From Neptunicoccus cionae (GTDB taxonomy: Bacteria > Pseudomonadota > Alphaproteobacteria > Rhodobacterales > Rhodobacteraceae): a stretch of DNA of 64,000 nt. Of this stretch, positions 7,621 through 16,443 are shown one piece after another. Under the pieces are notes generated by a model. That model ran no database searches. It saw only the letters and a list, made by a program, of their open reading frames with translations, and had not been told where the DNA came from. The position numbers and the translations under genes were made by a program. Location of the stretch: positions 1-64,000 of the forward strand of contig NZ_PKOJ01000007.1 of NCBI RefSeq assembly GCF_002860325.1. The letters are read 5' to 3'. Each line of letters starts with the position of its first letter. Positions within the stretch are counted from its first letter, which is position 1.

Positions 7621-8961
7621 GTGTCTTGGGAAAGTAAAGTCATCTGGTCCGAAGGGTTGTTCTTGCAGCCCCATCACTTCCAGCAGAATGACCGCTATCT
7701 GGAAAGCCAGATTGCGGGTGTATCGCGGGGGGCTGCGCCCTATGTCTGGGGGCTGCGCGAGCTGACCATAGATGACGAATTGTTAAGGCTGGGTAAATTC
7801 GCCATCAAATCCTGTGACGGGATCACACCGGACGGCACCAGCTTTCGCATTCCGGCGGTGGATGACCTTCCGCCCGCGATGGAGGTTCCCACGACGGTTA
7901 AGGATTCCGTGGTTTATCTGGCAATCCCGACACGGCGTCACGGTGCGGTAGAGGTGGAACTGGAATTTCACGAAAACTCCGCATCGCGCTACCAACCCGC
8001 AGAGGTCGACGTGACCAATGCCGTCGGGCGGGATCGCAAGGCGACGACCATTGGCGTGGGCAAGCTGCGATTGCAATTCGCCCTTGATCTGGATGATCTG
8101 GAAGACCAGCTTGTCATCCCGATCGCCAAGGTGATCGAGGTGCGATCGGACGGGGAAATCCTGCTGGATCGCTCTTTTATACCGACAGTTCTGGACCAGC
8201 GGGCAGCAAAGCCGCTGACCGAGTTTCTGAGAGAAATCGAAGGGCTGCTCGGCCACCGTTGCGAAGCGCTTTCGGGGCGTCTGGCGGACAACGGGCCCGC
8301 CAAAGGTGTGGCAGAGCTGTCTGATTACCTGTTGTTGATCACAGTGAATCGCTACCTTCCGCAAATCCGCCATCTGGGGCTGGTGGAAAATACCCATCCT
8401 TGCGGGCTGTTCATGCTGCTTGTAGGGCTGGCTGGCGAACTGGCGACATTCATGGCGCCGGAAAAACGCCCTCCGGAGTTTCCTCCTTACCGTCACGACA
8501 GTCTGACAGAGACCTTCCAGCCGCTAATCCGCACGCTGCGCCAGTATCTGTCCGCAGTTCTGGAGCAAACGGCGGTGTCGATCCCGCTGCAACCGCGCAA
8601 ATACGGCGTTTCTGTCGGCGTGATCGCGGACAAACGGCTGCTCAGCGATACGCAGATGGTGCTGGCTTGTAAGGCGGAAACCGCCGCCGAAAACATCCGC
8701 CGCCATATGCCGACACAAGCCAAGCTGGGACCGGTGGAGGATATCCGGCAGCTGGTGAATTCCGCGTTGCCGGGGATCGGCCTGCGCCCCTTGCCGGTGG
8801 CACCGCGCCAGATCCCTTACCATGCGGGGGTGGTGTATTTCGAACTCGATCCGGACAGCGAGTACTGGAAAAAGATGCGCACCTCGGGTGGGCTGGCAGT
8901 GCATGTGGCCGGGGAATTTCCGGGACTGGAAATGGAATTATGGGCGATCCGCAACGGATGA
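7621..8961 (+). CDS. tssK: T6SS baseplate protein TssK
   Basis: This 446-residue protein begins with the family's conserved VIWSEGLFLQPHHFQQND and covers the full length of TssK (VasE/ImpJ). TssK is the trimeric cytoplasmic connector that joins the baseplate wedges to the TssL/TssM membrane complex. The start is GTG at 7621; GGAAGGA lies about 8 bases upstream, and the conserved N-terminus begins there, which fixes the start. No truncation is seen. Confidence 0.96.
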   Translation: MSWESKVIWSEGLFLQPHHFQQNDRYLESQIAGVSRGAAPYVWGLRELTIDDELLRLGKFAIKSCDGITPDGTSFRIPAVDDLPPAMEVPTTVKDSVVYLAIPTRRHGAVEVELEFHENSASRYQPAEVDVTNAVGRDRKATTIGVGKLRLQFALDLDDLEDQLVIPIAKVIEVRSDGEILLDRSFIPTVLDQRAAKPLTEFLREIEGLLGHRCEALSGRLADNGPAKGVAELSDYLLLITVNRYLPQIRHLGLVENTHPCGLFMLLVGLAGELATFMAPEKRPPEFPPYRHDSLTETFQPLIRTLRQYLSAVLEQTAVSIPLQPRKYGVSVGVIADKRLLSDTQMVLACKAETAAENIRRHMPTQAKLGPVEDIRQLVNSALPGIGLRPLPVAPRQIPYHAGVVYFELDPDSEYWKKMRTSGGLAVHVAGEFPGLEMELWAIRNG

Positions 8962-8985
8962 GCCGCTTGAAAACGAGGTGCTAGG

Positions 8986-10350
8986 GTGAACAAAGACGAT
9001 CCTTTTGCGGAACCGGGGGACACCGAGAAAACGGTTGTGAACCTCAATCCGGGCGGTCGCTCTCCCGCCGCACCTGCTACGCCCGCGGCACCAGCACCAG
9101 AGCCAAGCCCGCCGCCGGTGGCTGCGACGCCTACGCAACAGGCGGCACCGGTTGATATAAATGCGGCGCGTTCCGGCCTGAACCCGTTAAACGCCGCCGC
9201 AGCGCCACTGTTCTCTCTTGTTGGGCGTATCCGCAACCGCGCCCAGCACAATGATCCGACTGCGCTGCGCAACGCGGTCGTGCAACAGATACAGACCTTC
9301 GAAACCACAGCCTTGCAGGCGCAAGTTCCGGCACAACAGGTTAAAATCGCGCGTTACGCGATCTGCGCCACCATCGATGACGTGGTGCTGAACACGCCTT
9401 GGGGCGGGCGATCTATCTGGGCGCAGCAGTCTATGGTCGGTACGTTCCACAAGGAAACCCATGGCGGTGACCGCTTTTACGAACTGCTGGCTCGGCTGGA
9501 AAAGGAACCGACCGTTAACCTTCTTCTCCTAGAGTTCATTTTTATGTGCCTCTCTCTCGGCTTTGAAGGGCGCTTGCGCGTCGAGGATCGGGGCGCGGAG
9601 AAACATGCAACCATTCGCGCAGGGCTCGCCAGCTTGATCCGCGCCCAGCGGGGACCACTGGAGCCGGAGGTCGCGCCGGTGTGGAAAGGATTGAAATTGC
9701 CACACAAACCGCTCAGCGCCTGGATGCCTGCATGGCTGATCTTTGGCCTGATGACGGTGGTTCTGGGTCTGTCCTATGTCGGTCTGGCTTGGGCGCTGTC
9801 GGGGGATACGGAGCGACTGCAAGGCCAGCTTGCGGCATTAGGCGCGCGGGAACAGGTAGAACTGAAACGGCAGGCACCACCGCCACCGGCCCCTCCACCT
9901 GTGGAAAGCGGCCAGAAGGAGCGTGTGGCCAAATTTCTGGAAAAAGAGATTGAGGAGCAGCTTGTCACCGTATTTGACGATGCCAATACAGTAACTGTCC
10001 GGATCAAGGGTTCGGGTATGTTCCAGCCGGCCTCGGACACATTGGTAGACCGGTTTGAACCGATTATGAACCGGATCGCCGAAGCCTTGAATGAAGAACC
10101 CGGAAAGATCATCATTGCGGGTCATTCCGATAACATTCCGATCAAGACCGCACGGTTTCCGTCCAATCTGCATCTGTCGCTGAAACGTGCGGAAAAAGTG
10201 ATGCAATCCATTGCCGGCACTTTGAACGATCCTGCACGTATGTCTGCTGAAGGACGGTCCGACAAAGAGCCGATTGCCGATAACGGCACCCGGGAGGGAC
10301 GGGCGGAAAACCGGCGGATCGAAGTAATTTTGATGAGAGAGAACAACTAG
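8986..10350 (+). CDS. tssL: T6SS inner-membrane protein TssL with OmpA-like peptidoglycan-binding domain
   Basis: This 454-residue evolved TssL (DotU/IcmH) starts at GTG 8986, after GAGG. Residues 1-60 are Pro/Ala-rich and include DPFAEPGDTEKTVVN. The DotU cytoplasmic domain lies at about 65-230, one transmembrane helix at about 244-268, and a C-terminal OmpA/MotB-type peptidoglycan-binding domain at about 320-454 (IIAGHSDNIPI, LSLKRAEKVM, ENRRIEV). It anchors the membrane complex to the cell wall and binds TssM and TssK. Thr13 or Thr16 at the N-terminus could be a phosphorylation site read by TagH, as reported for Agrobacterium TssL. tssM begins on the next base after the stop. Confidence 0.95.
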   Translation: MNKDDPFAEPGDTEKTVVNLNPGGRSPAAPATPAAPAPEPSPPPVAATPTQQAAPVDINAARSGLNPLNAAAAPLFSLVGRIRNRAQHNDPTALRNAVVQQIQTFETTALQAQVPAQQVKIARYAICATIDDVVLNTPWGGRSIWAQQSMVGTFHKETHGGDRFYELLARLEKEPTVNLLLLEFIFMCLSLGFEGRLRVEDRGAEKHATIRAGLASLIRAQRGPLEPEVAPVWKGLKLPHKPLSAWMPAWLIFGLMTVVLGLSYVGLAWALSGDTERLQGQLAALGAREQVELKRQAPPPPAPPPVESGQKERVAKFLEKEIEEQLVTVFDDANTVTVRIKGSGMFQPASDTLVDRFEPIMNRIAEALNEEPGKIIIAGHSDNIPIKTARFPSNLHLSLKRAEKVMQSIAGTLNDPARMSAEGRSDKEPIADNGTREGRAENRRIEVILMRENN

Positions 10351-13300
10351 ATGGCGGTTTTCCGGCGGATATTTCAGTGGATTTTCCACACCAATGGCAT
10401 TCTCGCTATTGTAGCGGGCCTGTTGATGGCGTCGGTCTGGTTTCTCGGGCCAATTCTCGGGATTGGTGGCAGCTTTCCACTGGAAACGGTAACGGCCAGA
10501 CTGATCGCCATCGGTATCATTTTTGTCTTTACCCTGTTCCTAATGCTGCTTCTGGCTCTGTTGCGGGCACGCCGCGAAGGTAAGATGGCAGACGAGATCG
10601 TCGAGGTGGAGGACGATCCTGCGGAAGAACAGGATGAAGCCGTCAAAGCCGAAATGGCGGAAATGCGCAACCGGATGCGCGACGCGCTCAAAACCCTGCG
10701 CAAATCCAAACTGGGCGGGCGCGGGCGCAGCCAGAAGCTCTATCAACTGCCGTGGTATCTGATGATCGGGCCACCGGGAGCGGGCAAAACCACAGCGATT
10801 GTTAATTCGGGTCTGAAATTCCCACTGGCCGAAAAAATGGGGATGCAGGCGATTGGCGGTATCGGGGGCACGCGCAATTGTGACTGGTGGTTCACGGATG
10901 AGGCGGTTCTGATTGACACGGCCGGCCGCTACACCACGCAGGACAGCGATGCAGAGGCCGACAGTCGCGCGTGGAACGGCTTTTTGAACATGTTAAAGAA
11001 ATTTCGCAAACGCCAGCCGATCAACGGGGCGATAGTTGCGATTTCCCTGTCCGATATTGCGGTGCAAAACGAAGCACAACGTAAGGAATACGCCACCGCA
11101 ATCCGGCTGCGTCTGACTGAGTTGCGCGAAAAACTCGGGGTGCGTTTTCCGGTTTATATCCTGCTGACAAAAGCAGATCTTCTCGTTGGTTTCACAGAGT
11201 TTTTTGAGAACTTGGGCAAAGAGGCCCGCGAACAGGTTTGGGGTTTCACCTATCCGATGGAAGGCCCCAAGGACAAGCGCAAGCCGCTGGATGGATTTGA
11301 TGCGCAGTTTGAAACCATGCTGGCCCATCTGAACGATTTGTCACTGGACCGGATGGCACAGGTTTCCGATCCCCAGCGTCGTTCCATGATTGCCGGTTTT
11401 CCCCAGCAGGTGGCCAGCCTGCGTCCGGTGGTGCGGGAGTTCCTGTCGGAGATTTTTCTCGACAGCAAATTTTCACAGACTCAACTGGTGCGCGGGGTGT
11501 ATTTCTCTTCCGGTACACAGGAAGGCACGCCGATCGACCGGCTGATGGGCGGCATGGCACGGACCTTTGGTCTGGGGCGTCAGGCACTCGGGTCAGGGCA
11601 GGGCGCAGGACGCAGCTATTTCCTGCGCAATCTGCTGGATAAGGTGATCTTTCCGGAAGCCGGTCTTGTCTCGGTCGACGATAAGGTGGAGCGCCGCTAC
11701 CGCTGGATCGTTCGGGGGACAGTGGTCGCCGCGGTGCTGCTGACCCTTGGTGTTGTGGGGCTTTGGACCAACAGCTTTCTGGGAAACCGGCAGTTGGTGG
11801 CAGATGCAAAAACGCAGATCGAACTTTATTCCTCAAAAGTCGCCGATGTGCCGGGGAACCCGATTGCCGATACGGATGTGCGCCAGCTTGTTGAACCGCT
11901 GGATATTCTGCTGGCGATGCCGGGCAACCCGTCCCAGACCGATCCGCTGCCGCCGCGCAGTCTGACCTATGGTCTGTATCAGGGGGATGCAGTGGGGACG
12001 GAAGCGGCGCAAACCTATCGCGCAGCCCTGAACCAGAAACTCCTGCCCCGTCTGCTGCTGCGGATGGAGGAGCTGATCCAGTCCAATCTGAACAATGAAA
12101 CCCTGCTGTTTGAGGCGCTGAAGGTGTATATGATGCTTGGCCAGCAAGGACCAATGGACCGTGATCTGGTGTTGCAGTGGTTTACCCTGGAATGGGCCAA
12201 TGAATTTGCCGGTGAACCTGACGCAGCTTCGCAAACGGCGCTTGTGACCCATCTGACAAATATGATCAACCAGCCCATGATCTCTATCCCGCTGGACGGT
12301 CCGTTGGTGGAACAGGTGCAGGGCATTCTGTCAGAAACTCCGGTGGCGGCGCGGGCTTATCGTACCATCGTGGAAGGGCCGGAGGCCAAGGCGCTTCCGG
12401 ACTGGACCCTGCTTGTGGCGGGTGGTGCCGCGACCAATCAGGTTATGGTCCGCCCGTCCGGTCTGCCCCTGTCAAGCGGTGTGGAGGGGATCTATACCTA
12501 TGACGGTTTTTATAACGTCTTCCTTCCCGCCGCCCTTGATGTGGCCGAACAGATCAAAAAGGATAACTGGGTTCTTGGCCCCCGCGCAGAAGATCTGAGC
12601 GATACAAATGCGCTGGCGCTGATCGCGCGGGATGTACTCGACCTTTATTACGCCGACTACATCATCGCCTGGGAAACGATTTTAGGCGATGTGGATATTG
12701 CGCCGATGTCATCCATGTCCCAGACTGTGAAAACATTGAACCTTCTGTCCGGCCCGTCCTCGCCTGTGTTCAAAATCATGAATCAGGTGGCGGAACAAAC
12801 GCGGTTGGCTGAACGGCGTGCAAATGAGGTTGTAGAGGGCGTGGCCAGCGGATTCAGTGAGGAAGGCAGCGCACTTGCACTGGAAGGGCTTGGCGTACGC
12901 ACGCAGCGGTTGCTGGCTGTGCTGCAGTCTGCGGCTACCGTGGATGGTGCAGCCCCGCCCAAGCCCGGCCAGCAGGTACAGGATCGGTTTAACAGCCTGC
13001 ACACCTTCGTCAAAGGTCTGGACGAGAATACACCGGGCGATATCAACCGCATCATGGAACTCTACGTCGCGGTCTATCAGGAGCTGAACCGCCTGTCGGT
13101 CGGGGGCACAGTGACGGGGCAGGGAGAGGCGGTACAGCGTTTGCAGGAAGCTATCGTGCCGATGGATGGCCCGATCAAACGCTGGTCCACCCAGATAATC
13201 GAATCCGCCTCGGGGGCTGCAGCGGGCGGGCAGCGCTCCAAGCTGAACAACCAGTGGCAGGCACAAGTCCTGCCATTCTGCAAGCAAGCTTTGGACAACC

Positions 13301-13929
13301 GCTATCCATTTAACAGAAAATCCCGCGCAGAGGTGGGCATACAGGATTTTGCCCGCCTGTTTGCACCTCAAGGGTTGATCGATACATTCTTTACCACCCA
13401 TCTGGCAGAGCATGTGGACGTATCCTCGCGCCCTTGGAAGTTCAAACGGACCACGGGTAAGGATCTCGGGATTTCAGACAGTGTACTGCAACAGTTTGAA
13501 CTGGCTGCCGAAATCAGGGATGCCTATTTCCTTGCGCCTGGCCTGCCGTCAATTACCTTTGATCTCAAACCTATCGCGCTCGACCCGAACGCACAGGAGG
13601 TGACTCTGCTGATCGACGGGCAGCCCCTGAACTATGCCCACGGTCCGCAACAGACGACATCTCTGAAGTGGCCGCAGGGCGGCAGCACGTCTGTCACCTT
13701 CAGTCCGTCAATCGAAGGACGCAGAAACCAGCGCCAGATGGACGGGCCTTGGGGGTGGTTCCGTCTGCTTGACAGTTCGGAGATCCGCCGCACCAATGTA
13801 GCCGATCAGACCCGCATTGTGTTCAATGTGGGCGGGCGCATCGCCGTATTCCAGATGCGGGCCGGTTCTGCGATCAACCCGTTCTCTTCCAAGGCGGTGC
13901 GGCTGTTTCGCTGCCCCAATTCGCTCTGA
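10351..13929 (+). CDS. tssM: T6SS inner-membrane protein TssM (IcmF)
   Basis: This 1192-residue protein is a full-length TssM/IcmF. Two transmembrane helices lie at about 12-34 and 45-70, followed by a cytoplasmic NTPase-like domain with an intact Walker A (GPPGAGKTT, from residue 140) and a DTAGRY motif. A third transmembrane helix is near 450-475, and a large periplasmic part reaches the C-terminus, where it contacts TssJ. TssM forms the trans-envelope core with TssL and TssJ. The gene starts immediately after the tssL stop, and tagF follows one base after its stop, so translation is probably coupled. Confidence 0.96.
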   Translation: MAVFRRIFQWIFHTNGILAIVAGLLMASVWFLGPILGIGGSFPLETVTARLIAIGIIFVFTLFLMLLLALLRARREGKMADEIVEVEDDPAEEQDEAVKAEMAEMRNRMRDALKTLRKSKLGGRGRSQKLYQLPWYLMIGPPGAGKTTAIVNSGLKFPLAEKMGMQAIGGIGGTRNCDWWFTDEAVLIDTAGRYTTQDSDAEADSRAWNGFLNMLKKFRKRQPINGAIVAISLSDIAVQNEAQRKEYATAIRLRLTELREKLGVRFPVYILLTKADLLVGFTEFFENLGKEAREQVWGFTYPMEGPKDKRKPLDGFDAQFETMLAHLNDLSLDRMAQVSDPQRRSMIAGFPQQVASLRPVVREFLSEIFLDSKFSQTQLVRGVYFSSGTQEGTPIDRLMGGMARTFGLGRQALGSGQGAGRSYFLRNLLDKVIFPEAGLVSVDDKVERRYRWIVRGTVVAAVLLTLGVVGLWTNSFLGNRQLVADAKTQIELYSSKVADVPGNPIADTDVRQLVEPLDILLAMPGNPSQTDPLPPRSLTYGLYQGDAVGTEAAQTYRAALNQKLLPRLLLRMEELIQSNLNNETLLFEALKVYMMLGQQGPMDRDLVLQWFTLEWANEFAGEPDAASQTALVTHLTNMINQPMISIPLDGPLVEQVQGILSETPVAARAYRTIVEGPEAKALPDWTLLVAGGAATNQVMVRPSGLPLSSGVEGIYTYDGFYNVFLPAALDVAEQIKKDNWVLGPRAEDLSDTNALALIARDVLDLYYADYIIAWETILGDVDIAPMSSMSQTVKTLNLLSGPSSPVFKIMNQVAEQTRLAERRANEVVEGVASGFSEEGSALALEGLGVRTQRLLAVLQSAATVDGAAPPKPGQQVQDRFNSLHTFVKGLDENTPGDINRIMELYVAVYQELNRLSVGGTVTGQGEAVQRLQEAIVPMDGPIKRWSTQIIESASGAAAGGQRSKLNNQWQAQVLPFCKQALDNRYPFNRKSRAEVGIQDFARLFAPQGLIDTFFTTHLAEHVDVSSRPWKFKRTTGKDLGISDSVLQQFELAAEIRDAYFLAPGLPSITFDLKPIALDPNAQEVTLLIDGQPLNYAHGPQQTTSLKWPQGGSTSVTFSPSIEGRRNQRQMDGPWGWFRLLDSSEIRRTNVADQTRIVFNVGGRIAVFQMRAGSAINPFSSKAVRLFRCPNSL

Positions 13930-13930
13930 C

Positions 13931-14503
13931 GTGTTCGGTTTTTTTGGCAAAATCCCCGCCCACGGCGATTTCATCCGCTCCCGCGGTAATGTATCCTTCA
14001 TCAACGGATGGGATGGTTTTTTGCAACAGGGGCTGGAGGAAAGCCGTCGTCGTCTCAAAGGAGACTGGGATGCGGCCTATCAAAATTCTCCGATCTGGCG
14101 GTTTCTTCTGGAACCGGACATTTGTGGGGGGCAGGCCGTGACGGGTGTTCTGATGCCCAGCCAGGATCGTGTCGGTCGCCGCTTTCCCCTGACACTGTTT
14201 CATCCGCTGGCAAATCCGGCCGTGCCTGAATTGCTCGACGATGATCCTTTAATGACGGAGCTCGAAAACATCGCGCTGGCCTGTCTGGATGCGCAGATCG
14301 ACAAGGGTGAACTGGTCCGAAGGCTTGAAGGGGTAGATTTCAGTACAGCGCCGGCCTCGGGCAGTATGAGCAGGCAATCCTACTGGCTTTCCACCTTCTT
14401 TGGCGGCGCTGCGAGACGGGATACACGCCGCTTTGACGGGTTACCGGAGCCTGCGCGTTTTGAAGAGCTTCTTTCACCGGATCGGGGGCAACAGGATGTT
14501 TGA
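13931..14503 (+). CDS. tagF: T6SS-associated protein TagF
   Basis: This 190-residue protein starts at GTG 13931, one base after the tssM stop. The first residues FGFFGKIPAHGDFIRSRG match the TagF family (DUF2094, ImpM), which supports this start over in-frame codons inside tssM. TagF is a post-translational repressor of T6SS assembly in Pseudomonas and Agrobacterium. In Agrobacterium it is fused to PppA. Here the 3' end overlaps pppA by 8 bases, which is a split form of the same pair. Confidence 0.92.
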   Translation: MFGFFGKIPAHGDFIRSRGNVSFINGWDGFLQQGLEESRRRLKGDWDAAYQNSPIWRFLLEPDICGGQAVTGVLMPSQDRVGRRFPLTLFHPLANPAVPELLDDDPLMTELENIALACLDAQIDKGELVRRLEGVDFSTAPASGSMSRQSYWLSTFFGGAARRDTRRFDGLPEPARFEELLSPDRGQQDV

Positions 14504-15224
14504 ACAGGGACCAATGTTCCGCACTGACGCGGCCACCCATGTAGGACTTGTGCGCGACCTGAACGAAGACAGTATGATCAGCCGGGAGAACCTCGGGCTG
14601 TGGACTGTTGCGGACGGCATGGGGGGGCATGCGGGCGGCGATTTCGCCAGCCAGACCATTGTGGCGGCGATCAGGGCTATTCCGGACGCGCTTCAGGGGG
14701 GCGAACTGATGCAGGCGGTTCGCGATGCGTTCCATTCGGCACATCAAACCATTCAAAACGAAGCCGAACTGCGTGAAGGGGGCACTATGGGCTCCACAGC
14801 GCTCTCGTTGATCCTGCGACAGGACTATTTCGTCTGCTTGTGGGTCGGTGACAGCAGGCTGTACCATTGCCGGGACGGAGCCGTGCGTCAGTTGTCCTCG
14901 GATCATTCTCTGGTGAATGAGTGGGTGGAAGAAGGCAAGCTGACCCGCGAAGAAGCCGAACGCCACCCCCATGGCAATGTCATCACGCGCGCGATCGGGG
15001 TCGGAGAAGTGCCAGAAGTTGCCAAGATCCGCGGCCAGTACGAGCCCGGAGACCGGTTCCTGTTATGCTCTGACGGGTTAAGCGGGTATATGGAAGAGGC
15101 GGATATCTTCAGCGTGCTTGCCAATGACCCGATGGAAGGGATTGCCGACCGGCTGGTACAGGGGGCTCTGGATGGTGGCGGGCGGGACAATGTGACCGTA
15201 ATCGTGGTCGAGGTGCCGTGGTAG
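14496..15224 (+). CDS. pppA: T6SS PP2C-type serine/threonine phosphatase PppA
   Basis: This 242-residue protein has all the usual PP2C motifs: VRDLNEDSMIS near the N-terminus, DGMGGHAGGD for metal binding, GDSRLYHCRDG, CSDGLSGYM, and a closing GGRDNVTVIVVEVP. In T6SS control PppA removes the phosphate placed by the kinase PpkA and so switches assembly off. I chose ATG 14496, since the conserved domain begins about 20 residues later; a further in-frame ATG lies at 14514. It overlaps tagF by 8 bases and is the last T6SS gene. The kinase partner is not in this window. Confidence 0.93.
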   Translation: MFEQGPMFRTDAATHVGLVRDLNEDSMISRENLGLWTVADGMGGHAGGDFASQTIVAAIRAIPDALQGGELMQAVRDAFHSAHQTIQNEAELREGGTMGSTALSLILRQDYFVCLWVGDSRLYHCRDGAVRQLSSDHSLVNEWVEEGKLTREEAERHPHGNVITRAIGVGEVPEVAKIRGQYEPGDRFLLCSDGLSGYMEEADIFSVLANDPMEGIADRLVQGALDGGGRDNVTVIVVEVPW

Positions 15225-15227
15225 GTT

Positions 15228-15304
15228 CCATTTTCGACAAATATCCCCGCGCGGAGCGCAGAAATTTCGCCTTCGGCGAGGATATTTTAAGAAAATGGAA
15301 AGAA
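15228..15304. repeat. Intergenic inverted-repeat element, copy A
   Basis: Two arms face each other: TTCCATTTTC at 15228-15237 pairs with GAAAATGGAA at 15292-15301, and AAATATCC at 15239-15246 pairs with GGATATTT at 15280-15287. A small GCCTTCGGCG palindrome lies at 15269-15278. The 3' half resembles the sequence after recA at about 55716-55751 (GCCTcCGGCGgGAGTATTTGG), which suggests a dispersed intergenic element. It lies directly after the T6SS operon stop. Confidence 0.5.
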
Positions 15305-15364
15305 ACCGGCGGTTATGATCCTTCTACGGTACAGGCGGGGACGCCGATGGCCGTGAAAATGGAG

Positions 15365-15398
15365 ACGCCCTGCTGAAATTTTCACGCAGGGCGTTTTA
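15365..15398 (+). terminator. Intrinsic terminator of the T6SS operon
   Basis: ACGCCCTGC (15365-15373) and GCAGGGCGT (15386-15394) form a 9-bp GC-rich stem with a 12-base loop, followed by a short run of T. It ends the + strand operon and lies 8-12 bases beyond the - strand tdh stop, so it may also stop tdh transcription, though there is no T-run on that side. Confidence 0.65.
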
Positions 15399-15405
15399 CG
15401 CGCTT

Positions 15406-16443
15406 TCAGGGCCAGTCCATCACCACTTTACCGGCAGACCCGTCTATCATGGCCGCAAACCCTTCTTCAAAGGCATCGATCCCGATGCGGTGGGTGATCA
15501 AACCGGAGACATCCAGACCGCCCTGAACCAGCGCGATCATCTTGTACCATGTCTCAAACATTTCACGACCATAGATGCCCTTGATGTGGAGCATTTTAAA
15601 GATCACCTTGTTCCAGTCGATCTCGAACCCGACCGGTGCGATCCCGAGTACTGCCATCTTGCCGCCGTTGTTCATCGTGTCGATCATATCGCGAAAAGCC
15701 GGTGGCGCACCGGACATTTCCAGTCCGACATCAAAGCCTTCTGTCATGCCGATCCGCGCCATTGTATCGCGCAGGGATTCTTCCGCGGCGTTAACAGTGT
15801 ATTGAACGCCCATGTCCTGTGCCAGTTTCAGGCGAATTGGATTGATATCCGTGATCACGGTTTTTCGTGCGCCGGCCTTCTGGGCAACGAGTGCACCCAT
15901 TATGCCAATAGGTCCGGCACCGGTGACAAGGACATCCTCGCCCACACAATCAAATGAAAGGGCTGTGTGGACCGCATTGCCAAAAGGATCGAAAATTGCA
16001 GCAATCTCGTCCGGAATATCGTCGGGAATGGGAACTACGTTGTCTTGGGGCAGGGCGATATATTCTGCGAAACTGCCCGGATGATTGACGCCTACGCCTT
16101 TGGTATTGCGGCACAGATGCCCGCGGCCGGCACGGCAATTGCGACAGTGGCCGCAGACGATATGGCCCTCACCGCTCACTCTCTGGCCGATTTTCAGGTT
16201 TGTAACTGCCGCGCCCAATTCAACAATTTCGCCGCAAAATTCATGCCCCGTTACCATCGGCACCGGAACAGCTTTCTGACTCCACGCGTCCCAGTTCCAG
16301 ATGTGAACATCGGTTCCGCAGATGGCGGACTTGCGAACTTTAATCAGAACATCGCGCCGCCCGATTTCGGGGATCGGTACATGTTCCATCCAAAGCCCTG
16401 TTTCAGCGCGGGATTTTACCAAAGCGCGCATTTGGTTGCTCAT
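15406..16443 (-). CDS. tdh: L-threonine 3-dehydrogenase
   Basis: This 345-residue zinc-dependent medium-chain dehydrogenase oxidises L-threonine to 2-amino-3-ketobutyrate with NAD+. The N-terminal half has the catalytic zinc ligand in [14 protein letters not shown], the [10 protein letters not shown] motif, and the structural zinc cysteines in [15 protein letters not shown]. The Rossmann motif is [10 protein letters not shown]. Length and sequence fit Tdh proper rather than a general alcohol dehydrogenase. Its start overlaps the kbl stop by 4 bases (ATGA), so the two enzymes, which act in sequence, are translationally coupled. Confidence 0.96.
   Translation of the reverse strand: MSNQMRALVKSRAETGLWMEHVPIPEIGRRDVLIKVRKSAICGTDVHIWNWDAWSQKAVPVPMVTGHEFCGEIVELGAAVTNLKIGQRVSGEGHIVCGHCRNCRAGRGHLCRNTKGVGVNHPGSFAEYIALPQDNVVPIPDDIPDEIAAIFDPFGNAVHTALSFDCVGEDVLVTGAGPIGIMGALVAQKAGARKTVITDINPIRLKLAQDMGVQYTVNAAEESLRDTMARIGMTEGFDVGLEMSGAPPAFRDMIDTMNNGGKMAVLGIAPVGFEIDWNKVIFKMLHIKGIYGREMFETWYKMIALVQGGLDVSGLITHRIGIDAFEEGFAAMIDGSAGKVVMDWP

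Noticed and set aside
1-15224. T6SS region as a recently acquired island
   Set aside because: Codon use and base composition look like the flanks, and no integrase, tRNA junction or direct repeat is visible at the 3' boundary; the 5' boundary is outside the window.
15300-15364. Possible small gene between pppA and tdh
   Set aside because: No start codon with a ribosome binding site and no frame of useful length; the stretch is taken up by the repeat element and terminator.
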